Below the pieces are notes generated by a model. It did no database searches. It was not told where the DNA came from and saw nothing but the letters and a program-made list of their open reading frames with translations. A stretch of DNA of 45,249 bases from contig CALVZM010000065.1 of the NCBI GenBank assembly GCA_944372515.1, forward strand, positions 1 to 45,249, read 5' to 3'. This document shows, piece by piece, positions 15,455 to 24,803 of this stretch. The number at the start of each line of letters is the position of its first letter. Position 1 is the first letter of the stretch. Source of the stretch: an uncultured Clostridia bacterium. GTDB lineage: Bacteria; Bacillota; Clostridia; Christensenellales; Borkfalkiaceae. Both the position numbers and the translations under genes were made by a program.

Positions 15455-16051
15455 TCAGTCGGCGTTTTCCTCTTCTTCGTCCGCCGATGTCTTTATCTCC
15501 CCGTTGCCGCTGCGGATGATGCGGGCGGGATTGCCCGCAATGACGCTGCCCGCGGGAAAAGTGCCGCTGACCACGGCGCCCGCACCCACAATGCACCCGT
15601 CGCCAAGGCGGGTGCCCTTCAAGATCAAAGCGTTGCAGCCGATGAAACAGTTCTTGCCGATGACCACGGGTTTGCAGGCGATGCTCTCCTCTTCCCCGCG
15701 GTTGCGCGCCCCCTCGTCCAGGGGGTGAAAATCGTTGTCGAGGATCTTCGTGTTCCCGCCGATGAGCGTGTTCTCCCCCACGGTGATGCCGACGCGGGCA
15801 TAGAGCGTAACCCCCGACATGCCCACGTTATCGCCGATCTCGATCTTCGCGCCGACGCGGCGGGTCATGATGACGGAACGCTGATAGAGCCCCACCATGT
15901 TGGAAAGAAAGGAGGAATTGATGCGCACGTTATCCCCCATCGCGAGGGTCGCCCCGCGGCGGTTGAAGATGAAGGCGTTCCCCTTCAATTGCAGATTTTT
16001 GCCGTGCTTTACGCCCGTAAGCGCCATCATCAGGCGGGTGAAGATCGCCAT
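15455..16051 (-). CDS. Left-handed beta-helix acyltransferase (hexapeptide type)
   Basis: A 198-residue protein made of hexapeptide repeats (for example IEIGDNVGMSGVTLYARVGI, IGKNCFIGCNALILKG, IVGAGAVVSG). The DNDFHPLD segment supplies the likely catalytic histidine, and the repeats end with AGNPARII as in CatB/WcaF/NodL-type O-acetyltransferases. It probably O-acetylates a sugar of the repeat unit using acetyl-CoA, acting as a trimer in the cytoplasm. It lies between two transferase genes, 4 bases after the upstream one. The acyl group and the sugar are not known. Confidence 0.85.
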   Translation of the reverse strand: MAIFTRLMMALTGVKHGKNLQLKGNAFIFNRRGATLAMGDNVRINSSFLSNMVGLYQRSVIMTRRVGAKIEIGDNVGMSGVTLYARVGITVGENTLIGGNTKILDNDFHPLDEGARNRGEEESIACKPVVIGKNCFIGCNALILKGTRLGDGCIVGAGAVVSGTFPAGSVIAGNPARIIRSGNGEIKTSADEEEENAD

Positions 16052-16055
16052 TTTT

Positions 16056-17381
16056 TCAACACTCCTCTATGGTGCGGACATATTTTTCCATGGATACGTC
16101 CTTGGTGAGATTTTTTTCGAGATATGCCCGACCCGCGGCACCCATGCCCGCGCAATCGACCTGTTTGGAAATGAATTTTTCCAATATTTCCGCGACGGCG
16201 GCATAGTTCCCCGGCGCGGCGACCAGCCCGCAGCCCGTCTCTTCGATGATGAGCCGCGCCTCGCTCCCCTCTTCCAGCACGCCGAGGACGGGCTTGCCCG
16301 CCGCCATGACGCCGTAAAGTTTGGAAGGCACGGAAACGCCCTTGATGCCTTTGGCGTTGACCACCCAATGCACGTCCGCCGCGTTCAGGCTGTAAACGAG
16401 GTCTTCCTTTGCCTGATAGGGAATGAACACCACGTTGTCGAGATCCTCGGCGCGGGCATATTCTTTGAGTTCTTTCTCCACGGCGCCCTCGCCGACAAAG
16501 GCAAAGGCGACGTCCCGCCGTCCCCGATAGGGTTTGAGCAGGCGGATGAGCCCCGGCAGATCGTAATACAGTCCTAAATTGCCCGAATACATGACCACGA
16601 ATTTGCCGTCCAAACCGTATTTCGCGCGGAATGCCGCCACGCGCTCGTCGGAAGAAGGCAGGGGGCGGACCTTCTTTTCGTCCATCCAATTGTTGATGAC
16701 GCAATAGGAAGGGACGTCCTTGCCGCCGAAACGATTTTCCAGCGTCTTTGCCATGTCCCTGCCGACGATGATCACTTTATCCGCCTTGCGGCAGGAATTT
16801 TTGTCGATCTGCATCAGCAGCGACAAAAGCGGCTTCATGCCCGAATATCCCACCGCCATGATCTGCTCGGGATTGAAATCCTGAATGTTGTAAAGCAGTT
16901 TGGCTTTGCATTTTTTCTTGCCGTACACCCCCAGCATGCCGCCGAGTACGGGCGGCTGGGACACGGCATAGACATAATCCTGTTTCCCCGCGAGCAGCGT
17001 GGCTTTGCGCGCGCCGCGGTAATAGGCGAGAATGTTCTTCACGCGGCTGAGTTTGTTCTGTTTGGTGAATGCGGGGACGCGCACGCGGATGATCTTCACG
17101 CCGTTGAGCGTTTCAAAATAAAACGGTTTTTCCGTATAAGCGGGATCGACGCTGCCCGTGTAGGAGGGAACGGCGCAAATGACCGTTACCGCAAAGCGAT
17201 CCGCAATGCCTTCGGCGAGTTCCTGCAAGATCTGTCCCGTGGACGCCACGTCGGGGGCGTAATAATGGGCGTAGATCAACAACTTCTTTTTTGCAGGGGC
17301 TGCCGTCTGTCCGCCGCCCGACGGCGGTCCCTGCAAGGCGCCCCCCGTCCGCTCTCTTCCTGCTCCTTCTCTTCCTTCCAT
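16056..17381 (-). CDS. GT4 glycosyltransferase, WbuB/WcaI-like
   Basis: A 441-residue GT-B enzyme. The opening LLIYAHYYAPDVASTGQIL and the donor-domain segment GVSVPSKLYGVMAAGKPVLG are typical of WbuB/WcaI-like transferases, in which the usual E-x7-E is replaced by a PSK-based motif. Some relatives transfer fucose-type sugars, which would fit the GDP-fucose genes upstream; this is inference. A Gly/Arg-rich N-terminal extension of about 30 residues precedes the fold. The start at 17381 has AGGAG seven bases upstream; an earlier ATG at 17402 does not. It is the first transferase gene of the operon. Confidence 0.85.
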   Translation of the reverse strand: MEGREGAGRERTGGALQGPPSGGGQTAAPAKKKLLIYAHYYAPDVASTGQILQELAEGIADRFAVTVICAVPSYTGSVDPAYTEKPFYFETLNGVKIIRVRVPAFTKQNKLSRVKNILAYYRGARKATLLAGKQDYVYAVSQPPVLGGMLGVYGKKKCKAKLLYNIQDFNPEQIMAVGYSGMKPLLSLLMQIDKNSCRKADKVIIVGRDMAKTLENRFGGKDVPSYCVINNWMDEKKVRPLPSSDERVAAFRAKYGLDGKFVVMYSGNLGLYYDLPGLIRLLKPYRGRRDVAFAFVGEGAVEKELKEYARAEDLDNVVFIPYQAKEDLVYSLNAADVHWVVNAKGIKGVSVPSKLYGVMAAGKPVLGVLEEGSEARLIIEETGCGLVAAPGNYAAVAEILEKFISKQVDCAGMGAAGRAYLEKNLTKDVSMEKYVRTIEEC

Positions 17382-17473
17382 TGTTCTACTCCTGCGCGGC
17401 ATTTTGCTGCCGTTTTTTTCTTTTTCCCGTCTTTTGTTCCCTTTCCGTCTTTCCGCTCCGGTCTTCCGCGCGG

Positions 17474-18454
17474 CTACCGCGCCTGCCGCAAGGTTTCGAG
17501 AAACCCGAGGCGGGACAGGGCGTCATAGACGAAATTGCCGATGAGCCGATAACCCTTTGCGTTGAAATGCACCCCGTCCGAACGCAGGCAGGCGGGCACG
17601 ACGCCTTCCGCCATCTCCGCCAGGTCCTCCGCCGTCGGCGTGATGCCCGCATCCGCGGGACCCTGTCCCGCGAGATGGGCGCGCAGATTGAGGAACCTGT
17701 CCCCGAACGCCGCTTCGAGCGCGTTTTCCAACGCCGCCCGCGAGGATGCCGAACCGCTGGTCAGTCCCAGCACGAGGTATTCGCCCGCGGCGAGCGCGTC
17801 TTCCCCGATGAGGGCGCGCTGCTGCGCGATGAGTTCTTCCGCGTCCGCCCAGCCGCCGTTCTGCCCGATGAACACGATCGGAAAACAGCCGTCGAACGCC
17901 ATCGCCTGACGGGTGCGCATTTCCGTCCCCGCGGCAAAACGCTTTTCTTCCCGCAGCGACGCGGCGGGCTTGAAATAATAATGATACTCTTCGGCGGTAT
18001 AGGAGGACTGCTCGATGCGCAGTTCGCCTTCCACCCCGCCGAGAAAACAGGGATTGAGTTCGTCGAGCGAACACTGCCGCAGAACGGGATAGTTCAAAAA
18101 GACTTCCGTCTTTTCCCGTCCCGCGGGCAGCACGGCTTCTTCCGCAAGCGCCAAGGGGTCATACACCCCCGCCCGCGCACAGATGGTCGCCGAGGACTCC
18201 CCGCCGACGCCCGCATTGGCGACGAATATCTCTTTACTTACGTTCTTTTGCAATAAATCTTCCAGCACGCCCGGATAATTTGTCCAGCCGCCGCCCGTGC
18301 CCGCCGTGAGAGAATCTCCCCAGCAGACGATCGTATATTTCTTTTCCTTCGGCGCGCACGCCGCCGCAAACGCAAGACAGCAGACCGCGAAAAGCAGCAG
18401 CGCCGCCAGCCATGCCGCCGCGCGCCGACCGAACGACTTTCTTCCGCAAAGCAT
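17474..18454 (-). CDS. Exported SGNH/GDSL esterase of the polysaccharide operon
   Basis: A 326-residue protein that starts with a signal sequence: basic residues, then a long Leu/Ala/Val core ending in AFAAAC. This is a possible but imperfect lipobox, so it may be a lipoprotein. The SGNH hydrolase has block I CWGDSLTAG, a GQNGG block III and SDGVHFNAKG near the C-terminus as block V. It may trim O-acyl groups from the polysaccharide outside the cell, opposing the acyltransferase at 15455-16051. The start at 18454 has GGAG nine bases upstream and lies 4 bases from the fcl stop; an upstream in-frame ATG at 18499 lies inside fcl. A second SGNH enzyme is at 6607-7974. Confidence 0.82.
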   Translation of the reverse strand: MLCGRKSFGRRAAAWLAALLLFAVCCLAFAAACAPKEKKYTIVCWGDSLTAGTGGGWTNYPGVLEDLLQKNVSKEIFVANAGVGGESSATICARAGVYDPLALAEEAVLPAGREKTEVFLNYPVLRQCSLDELNPCFLGGVEGELRIEQSSYTAEEYHYYFKPAASLREEKRFAAGTEMRTRQAMAFDGCFPIVFIGQNGGWADAEELIAQQRALIGEDALAAGEYLVLGLTSGSASSRAALENALEAAFGDRFLNLRAHLAGQGPADAGITPTAEDLAEMAEGVVPACLRSDGVHFNAKGYRLIGNFVYDALSRLGFLETLRQAR

Positions 18455-18458
18455 ACCG

Positions 18459-19403
18459 TTACCGCTCCGCGCGCATCGGATTGTGCAGGAAATCGGCATA
18501 GGTCATGCGGATGCCCTCTTCAAGTTCCGTGCTGTATTTCCAGCCGAGTTTTTCCAATTTGGAGACGTCGAGCAGTTTCCGCGGCGTGCCGTCGGGCTTG
18601 GTGTCGTCCCATTCGATCTTTCCTTTATACCCCACGACCTTCGCCACCAATTCGGCGAGCGCGCGGATGGAGAGTTCCTTGCCCGTCCCCACGTTGACCG
18701 TTTCCGTGCCGCTGTATGTGTTCATGAGGAACACGCAGGCATCGGCAAGGTCGTCGACGTATAAAAATTCTCGCATGGGCGCACCCGTGCCCCAGCAGAC
18801 CACCTTTTCATCCCCGCGCTCCTTCGCCTCGTGAAAGCGGCGGATGAACGCCGGCAGGACGTGCGAATGCTCGGGATGGTAATTATCGTTCTTTCCGTAC
18901 AGATTGGTCGGCATGACCGAAATATAATCGGCGCCGTACTGCCTGTCCAGGTATTCGCAGTATTTGAGCCCGGAAATTTTGGCGAGGGCATATCCCTCGT
19001 TGGTCTGTTCGAGCGCGCCCGTCAACAGACAATTTTCGGGCATGGGTTGGGGCGCCATACGCGGATAGATGCAGGAAGAGCCCAAAAACATCAGTTTTTT
19101 AACGCCGTTTTCCCACGCCGCACGGATGGCATTCATTTCCAAAATCATGTTGTCATAGAGAAAGTCCGCGGGCTGCTTCGCGTTGCCCAGGATCCCGCCG
19201 ACCTTGGCGGCTGCCAGAAAGACGTATTCCGGCTTTTCTTCGGCAAAAAATGCCCGCGTCGCCGCCTGATCGCGCAGGTCGAGTTCCCGGCTCGAACGCA
19301 GGATCAGGTTTTGATACCCCTTCTCCTGCAATTTCCGCACGATGGCGGAACCCACCATGCCGCGATGCCCCGCGACGTAAATTTTTGCGTCCTTTTCCAT
19401 CAT
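18459..19403 (-). CDS. fcl: GDP-L-fucose synthase
   Basis: A 314-residue short-chain dehydrogenase/reductase family epimerase-reductase that turns GDP-4-keto-6-deoxy-D-mannose into GDP-L-fucose with NADPH. It shows the nucleotide loop [10 protein letters not shown], the LGSSCIYPR segment and the YALAK catalytic Tyr-Lys pair. [20 protein letters not shown] is diagnostic for Fcl/WcaG, and the length is normal. The start overlaps the gmd stop (ATGA at 19400-19403), so the last two steps of GDP-fucose synthesis are translationally coupled. A second ATG directly follows the first. Confidence 0.95.
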   Translation of the reverse strand: MMEKDAKIYVAGHRGMVGSAIVRKLQEKGYQNLILRSSRELDLRDQAATRAFFAEEKPEYVFLAAAKVGGILGNAKQPADFLYDNMILEMNAIRAAWENGVKKLMFLGSSCIYPRMAPQPMPENCLLTGALEQTNEGYALAKISGLKYCEYLDRQYGADYISVMPTNLYGKNDNYHPEHSHVLPAFIRRFHEAKERGDEKVVCWGTGAPMREFLYVDDLADACVFLMNTYSGTETVNVGTGKELSIRALAELVAKVVGYKGKIEWDDTKPDGTPRKLLDVSKLEKLGWKYSTELEEGIRMTYADFLHNPMRAER

Positions 19404-20455
19404 AAGCCCTTTTTCTCCTTCTCGGCAAGCGCTCTGTCGTGCTCCGCCATCCGCCGCACGAGTTCTTCATAAGACGTCTTTTGCGGATCCCAGCCGAGTT
19501 TGGTCTTTGCTTTGGTCGGATCGCCCAGAAGGTTGTCCACATCCGTCGGGCGGAAAAAGGCGGGCGACACGTCGACAAGCACCCTGCCCGTCGCACGGTC
19601 AATGCCCTTTTCGTCCGCACCATGCCCGCGCCATTCGAGTTCTATGCCGTTATAGCGGAAGGCAAGTTCCGTAAATTCCCTCACGGTGTGCTGCACGCCC
19701 GTGGCAATGACGTAATCTTCCGGCTCGTCCTGTTGCAGGATGAGCCACATGCACTCCACATAATCCTTTGCGTACCCCCAATCCCGCAGGGAATCGAGGT
19801 TGCCGAGGGACAACTTGTCCTGCAAGCCGCAGGCGATCCGCCCGGCGGCGAGGGTGATCTTCCTCGTTACGAAGGTCTCGCCGCGGCGCTCGGATTCATG
19901 ATTGAACAGAATGCCGCTGCAACAGAACATGCCGTATGCCTCGCGGTATTCCTTGACGATCCAGAACCCGTATTGCTTGGCGACGGCATAGGGAGAATAG
20001 GGATGGAAGGGCGTCTTTTCGCTCTGCGGGATCTCCTCCACTTTTCCGTACAATTCGGACGTGGACGCCTGATAGATGCGGCAGGTCTTTGCAAGCCCGC
20101 ACACGCGCACGGCTTCGAGCACGCGCAAAACGCCCGTCGCCACCACGTCGGCGGTGTATTCGGGCACTTCAAAACTGACCTGCACATGGCTCTGCGCCGC
20201 CAGATTGTAGATCTCGTCCGGGCGCACGGCGGCAATGATGCCGACCAGGGAGAGGGAATCCCCCAGATCGCCGTAGTGCAGATGGAAATTTTCCCTGCCT
20301 TCCAGATGGGCGATGCGCTCGTGATGATCCACCGAAGAACGGCGGATGACCCCGTGCACGTCATAGCCCTTTTCCAATAAAAATTCGGCGAGATAGGAAC
20401 CGTCCTGTCCCGTTACGCCCGTGATCAAAGCCGTCTTTGCCGTCCTGGTCGCCAT
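19400..20455 (-). CDS. gmd: GDP-mannose 4,6-dehydratase
   Basis: A 351-residue extended SDR enzyme converting GDP-D-mannose to GDP-4-keto-6-deoxy-D-mannose. The diagnostic segments are [20 protein letters not shown], the RRSS NADP-binding stretch, [13 protein letters not shown], and the YSPYAVAK catalytic Tyr-Lys pair with the threonine in [26 protein letters not shown] near the middle is also characteristic. It supplies Fcl. About 140 bases separate it from the fusion gene upstream; they contain a small hairpin (20554-20570) and no recognised promoter. Confidence 0.95.
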   Translation of the reverse strand: MATRTAKTALITGVTGQDGSYLAEFLLEKGYDVHGVIRRSSVDHHERIAHLEGRENFHLHYGDLGDSLSLVGIIAAVRPDEIYNLAAQSHVQVSFEVPEYTADVVATGVLRVLEAVRVCGLAKTCRIYQASTSELYGKVEEIPQSEKTPFHPYSPYAVAKQYGFWIVKEYREAYGMFCCSGILFNHESERRGETFVTRKITLAAGRIACGLQDKLSLGNLDSLRDWGYAKDYVECMWLILQQDEPEDYVIATGVQHTVREFTELAFRYNGIELEWRGHGADEKGIDRATGRVLVDVSPAFFRPTDVDNLLGDPTKAKTKLGWDPQKTSYEELVRRMAEHDRALAEKEKKGL

Positions 20456-20595
20456 ATACCCTTCTTATCTCCTGTTTTTCTTATTTTGTCCGAAATCCTT
20501 CCGTTCCACTCTTCCGATGAAAAATCAAAACAAATGACCCATGCCCGCATTTTCGCCGTATTTTACGGCGCTCAGGATCTTCCCCTTCCGCACGA

Positions 20596-22857
20596 TCAGA
20601 GCGTTACCGCGATCAGCGAGATCCTGCCGCTGCCGCGGAAAACATATTTATGCGCGACGCCGAAGAAGGTTTCGCCGCGGCGGAAGGTCTTGACGCTGAC
20701 GCCGTCGCCCGCGACGACCTTGCCCTTGCCTTCCAGCACCACGAAGGCGCAGAAAGAACTGTAATCGACCGTGATAGAGATCTCTCCCTTGGCTTCATAT
20801 TTGGACGCCGAGAAATATTTGCAGTCGCCGAGCAACGTCCGCGTACCGTTGCCGTAGGGCTCCGAACGGTCCCGCTGCACGAATTCCCGCAGGGAGGATT
20901 TGTAATTGAGCACGTCAAGCGCCTTTTCGATGTGCAGTTCGCGCGGTTCCCCGCGGTCGTTTTTCCGGTCGTAATCATACAGACGGTAGGTAACGTTGGA
21001 ACTCTGCTGTATCTCGCAGATAATGCACCCGGCGCCGATGGCGTGTACCATGCCCGTATGCAGGAAATATGTCTGCCCCGCTTTGACGGGGATCTTCTGC
21101 AAGATCTCTTCCAGCGTTCCGTCCTGCGTGCGGCGCAGCACTTCGCTGCGGGTTACGTTGCGGTTGAAGCCCGCATAGATGTAGGCGCCCGGCTTGGCGT
21201 CCACGACATACCAAAGTTCGTTCTTGCCGTATTCGTTTTCATGCGGGAAGGCATATTCGTCGCTCGGATGCACCTGAATGGACAGACTGCGGTGCGCGTC
21301 GATGAACTTGATGAGCAGGGGAAACTCCGAAAACGCCTGGCATTTCCAGCCGAGTTTATCCTTGCCGATGATCTCGATGAACTGTTTTAAGGTCTTGCCT
21401 GCATATTTCCCGTCGTCCACGACGCTTTCGCCGCCGGGATGGGTGGAAAGTTCCCAACTTTCGCCGACGTGTTTTTTGCCGTATAATTTTTTCCCGAGCG
21501 CCTTGGAAAGATTGACGCCCCCCCAGATGCACTCCCGCAGCGCGGGACGCAGACGCACGAGCACTTCTTCCATGCTCCGCACGCCGTCGTCGGCGGCGAT
21601 CCCCTTGCCGAGGACGGTCTCGATGAGCGTGAGATTGATCTCCCTGCGGTTCTCCACGCGGTGTTTGCCGCCGATGGGGACATAGACGCTTTGGTTGAGG
21701 AAGGTCTCCTTTTCCACGCCGTTGACCGAGATGACCGCCGTGCCCGTTACCACCGAAAACGTGGCGGAATGCTGCGTGTGCGCGTGCGTGGGGATCTCCT
21801 TGTGCGGGTAGACGAGCACTTTGTTGACCTTATAGCCGCCCGTCTGGTAGAGGGTCTGCCGCATGCCCCAATTGTAATAGGCGATGTCGCAGCGGTCGAA
21901 AATGGCAGGATTTTTTCCGTAATTGAGCGAAGTGATCTGCTTGATGTCCGCCACGCTCTCTTTTTTGGAAATATAGAGCGCGTCGCGGGTGTTGACAACG
22001 ATCAGGTCCTCCACGTTGTTGAGCACGACCGCCTTCTCCTCTTCGGTATTGACCACGTCGGTGTTGCGGCAGAGCACTTTGAGTAAAAAGGAATCCTGTT
22101 CCCGCTTCCCCTTGTAATCACTGAATGTCTTCAAATCGACGATGCGGTGGAAACGGAAGTGCGCCCGCACGAGCGTCGCACAGTCGGGACGCAGCACTTG
22201 TCCGAGCGCCAACGAGGGCATGCCCGCGGAGACCTCCCGCGTGATGACGCCGCCGAACGACTCCATGCGGCGACGGCAGCGCGTCAGATAGCGGTCGTCC
22301 ATCGCGTCCAGAAGCACCTTCGCGCGCCCCGCGACGATGCCGCAGTCCCATACATAATATCCCGATTCCGGTTTGACCGAAGAAAAACCCGTAACCTCTT
22401 TCCCTTTGTAGGAAATAAAACTGTACCCCTCCCACTTGTTCATCGCCGCCGCGCCGACGACGCCCACGCGCCCCTGCGCGACGATGCGCTTCAAGTCCAT
22501 GACGGTCGCATTGTAATCGCCGTCCAAAATGGCGTCCGTGGAGACGATGAGGATCTCCTCTTCGGGTCGGCAGCGGAGCAGCGCCAAAGCGACGGGGAAC
22601 GCCGTTTTGACCGACTCCTCTTCAAAGAGGAAGGAACAGTTGAGCCGCTGGAAGGCGCGGAGTTGACCGCGCAGGATGTTCTCATGCCGGCGGTTCGCCA
22701 GGATCACATACTCGTCGCTGAAAGGAATGTTGCGCAGGATGGTCTCCTGGAACATCGAGCGGTGATCGCGTATTTCCATAAATTGTTTTGGATAGTTCTT
22801 GCGGGAAAGCGGCCACAGCCGGTCGCTGTTTCCTCCCGCGAGCACGAAACATTTCAT
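20596..22857 (-). CDS. Fusion of ManC-like, cupin and class I mannose-6-phosphate isomerase domains
   Basis: A 753-residue protein with three parts. Residues about 1-330 are a mannose-1-phosphate guanylyltransferase-like domain, but the nucleotide loop reads GGNSDRLWPLSR (residues 8-19) rather than the usual GGxGTRLWPLSR. About 330-430 is the cupin found at the end of ManC/AlgA proteins (PTHAHTQHSATFSVVTGTA). About 430-753 is a class I, ManA-type isomerase (CIWGGVNL, GESWELSTHPGGES, LSIQVHPSDEYA, ENEYGKNELWYV) with the zinc ligands expected in QVHPSD and HAIGAG. The isomerase part should make mannose-6-phosphate from fructose-6-phosphate. A canonical manC follows the same promoter (24804-25964), so the N-terminal domain may be inactive or regulatory. 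GAGAAGA precedes the ATG. Confidence 0.85.
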   Translation of the reverse strand: MKCFVLAGGNSDRLWPLSRKNYPKQFMEIRDHRSMFQETILRNIPFSDEYVILANRRHENILRGQLRAFQRLNCSFLFEEESVKTAFPVALALLRCRPEEEILIVSTDAILDGDYNATVMDLKRIVAQGRVGVVGAAAMNKWEGYSFISYKGKEVTGFSSVKPESGYYVWDCGIVAGRAKVLLDAMDDRYLTRCRRRMESFGGVITREVSAGMPSLALGQVLRPDCATLVRAHFRFHRIVDLKTFSDYKGKREQDSFLLKVLCRNTDVVNTEEEKAVVLNNVEDLIVVNTRDALYISKKESVADIKQITSLNYGKNPAIFDRCDIAYYNWGMRQTLYQTGGYKVNKVLVYPHKEIPTHAHTQHSATFSVVTGTAVISVNGVEKETFLNQSVYVPIGGKHRVENRREINLTLIETVLGKGIAADDGVRSMEEVLVRLRPALRECIWGGVNLSKALGKKLYGKKHVGESWELSTHPGGESVVDDGKYAGKTLKQFIEIIGKDKLGWKCQAFSEFPLLIKFIDAHRSLSIQVHPSDEYAFPHENEYGKNELWYVVDAKPGAYIYAGFNRNVTRSEVLRRTQDGTLEEILQKIPVKAGQTYFLHTGMVHAIGAGCIICEIQQSSNVTYRLYDYDRKNDRGEPRELHIEKALDVLNYKSSLREFVQRDRSEPYGNGTRTLLGDCKYFSASKYEAKGEISITVDYSSFCAFVVLEGKGKVVAGDGVSVKTFRRGETFFGVAHKYVFRGSGRISLIAVTL

Positions 22858-22994
22858 AACGTATTCTTCTCACCCGTTCGCCTCGGCGCGGCAGATTCCC
22901 GCCGCCCGCCGATTGAATTTCTTCCCTTCATATTCCCCTGCGAGCGGACGCAGAAACCGCCCGCTCTTCGCCGCAAGCGCGGCAGCGCCCTTTC

Positions 22995-24800
22995 TCAATC
23001 CCCCTCGGGCGCGTTCCCTTCCCCTTGCGCCTCTCCGCGCGCAAGGCGCAGCAGATCGGCGCGCATACTTTCGACCGCCGCGTCCGCCTCCCGTTCGTCG
23101 GCGCCCTTTGCACCGAAATAAAACTTGATCTTCGGCTCGGTGCCCGACGGACGCACGCAGCACCAGGCTCCCTTTTCGCACTCGAAATAGACGACGTTGC
23201 TTGCGGGCAAGGCAAGCGGCGTTTCCGCCCCCGTGGCAAGATCCCGCCGCACACCCGCGGCATAGTCCCGCACGGCGACGACCTTTGCCCCGCCGATGCA
23301 CGCGGGGGGCGACGACGAAAGACGCTGCGTGAGCGCCTGCGCGCCGCCGTCAAAGCCGTCTTCGAGGAGCACGCTTTCGAGCCCTTCCCGATAATAGCCG
23401 TATTTTTGATAGATGCGGCGCATCTGTTCGCAGAGGGTGATGCCCTGCTTTTTGTAATACGCCGCCGCTTCGCACAGCGCCGCCACCGCCGCAACGGCGT
23501 CCTTGTCCCGCGCGTATGTACCGATCAAACATCCGTAACTCTCTTCAAACCCGAAGAGAAATTCATAGGCGCCCTTTGTCCCGTCCGCCTTGCCGCCGTT
23601 CTTTTCTTTGGCTTCTTCAAACAGACGGATCTGTTCGCCGATGTATTTGAATCCCGTCAGAACTTCCCGCAGGGTGATCCCGTAAGCCGCCGCCATCTCC
23701 TTTGCCATGTCGGAAGAGACGATGGTCGTTACCATTGCGCCGTCGGACGCGGGCATGGGCAGTCTGTTCTTCTCTTTCAATTGCGAGAGGCGGTATTCCG
23801 CGATGAGCAGTCCGGACATGTTGCCCGTGAAGGACATATATTCCCCCGTGAGGGAATCCTTTGCAAAGACGCCCAGCCTGTCCGCGTCGGGATCGGTAGC
23901 AAGAACGATGTCCGCATCCCGCTTTCTCGCCAACTTCAACGCGAGCGAGAACGCCTTCGGATCCTCGGGATTGGGATATTCCACCGTGGAAAAATTGCCG
24001 TCGGGCAATTCCTGTTCGGGCACGACCCAGACCTGCGAAAAGCCCAGGTCGCGCAAGATCCGCCGCACGGGAATGTTGCCCGTGCCGTGCAGCGGGGTAT
24101 AGACGATGCGTATGTCCTTTGCCATCTCCCGTATGACTTCCGGATTGAGCGCGGTGCGGCGGATGGCGGCATAATATTCCTCATCCGTTTCCCTGCCGAT
24201 CATCTGCAAAAGCCCCGCCGCCAGGGCGTCCTCGCGGGACATCTTACGGACGGACGAAAAACTCGTCAGCGCGTTGACGCGGCGGATGATGGCGGCGTCC
24301 TGCGGCGGCACGATCTGTCCGCCGTCCTGCCAATATACTTTATAGCCGTTGTAAGCGGGGGGATTGTGGCTCGCCGTAACGACCACGCCCGCAATGCAGC
24401 CGAGCCGGCGCACCGCAAAGGAAAGTTCGGGCGTGGGGCGCAGGCTGTCAAAAAGGAAGGTCTTTATGCCGTTGGCACAGAACACGAGCGCGGCGCATTC
24501 GGCAAAATCAAAGGAATAACGGCGGCTGTCATAGGCGATGACGACCTGCTTTTCCCCTTTGCCCGCAACGGCGTTGATGTAGTCCGCCAATCCCTGCGTG
24601 GCTTTGCCGACGGTGTAGACGTTCATGCGGTTGGTGCCAGCGCCGATGAGTCCGCGCATTCCGCCCGTGCCGAAGGAAAGAGATCTGCCGAAACGGTCTT
24701 CGATCTCCCTCTCGTCGGTCAGTGCGCGCGCTTCCCGCCGCGTCTCTTCGTCAAATGTGGCAGAAATGCACCACCTTTGATGTTCCGCCCGATAATCCAT
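22995..24800 (-). CDS. Alpha-phosphohexomutase (phosphomannomutase/phosphoglucomutase)
   Basis: A 601-residue four-domain mutase of the PgcA-like group. It carries FGTGGMRG at the N-terminus, the phosphoserine loop TASHNPP (near residue 142), the metal loop DPDADR (near 302), and the phosphate-binding RPSGTEPK near 550. It interconverts hexose 6- and 1-phosphates. In this operon it most likely makes mannose-1-phosphate from mannose-6-phosphate, with glucose phosphates as a second substrate. The longer length, compared with about 450 for ManB/AlgC, is normal for the PgcA type. It starts 4 bases from the manC stop, with GGGAG upstream inside manC. Confidence 0.9.
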   Translation of the reverse strand: MDYRAEHQRWCISATFDEETRREARALTDEREIEDRFGRSLSFGTGGMRGLIGAGTNRMNVYTVGKATQGLADYINAVAGKGEKQVVIAYDSRRYSFDFAECAALVFCANGIKTFLFDSLRPTPELSFAVRRLGCIAGVVVTASHNPPAYNGYKVYWQDGGQIVPPQDAAIIRRVNALTSFSSVRKMSREDALAAGLLQMIGRETDEEYYAAIRRTALNPEVIREMAKDIRIVYTPLHGTGNIPVRRILRDLGFSQVWVVPEQELPDGNFSTVEYPNPEDPKAFSLALKLARKRDADIVLATDPDADRLGVFAKDSLTGEYMSFTGNMSGLLIAEYRLSQLKEKNRLPMPASDGAMVTTIVSSDMAKEMAAAYGITLREVLTGFKYIGEQIRLFEEAKEKNGGKADGTKGAYEFLFGFEESYGCLIGTYARDKDAVAAVAALCEAAAYYKKQGITLCEQMRRIYQKYGYYREGLESVLLEDGFDGGAQALTQRLSSSPPACIGGAKVVAVRDYAAGVRRDLATGAETPLALPASNVVYFECEKGAWCCVRPSGTEPKIKFYFGAKGADEREADAAVESMRADLLRLARGEAQGEGNAPEGD

Positions 24801-24803
24801 AAC

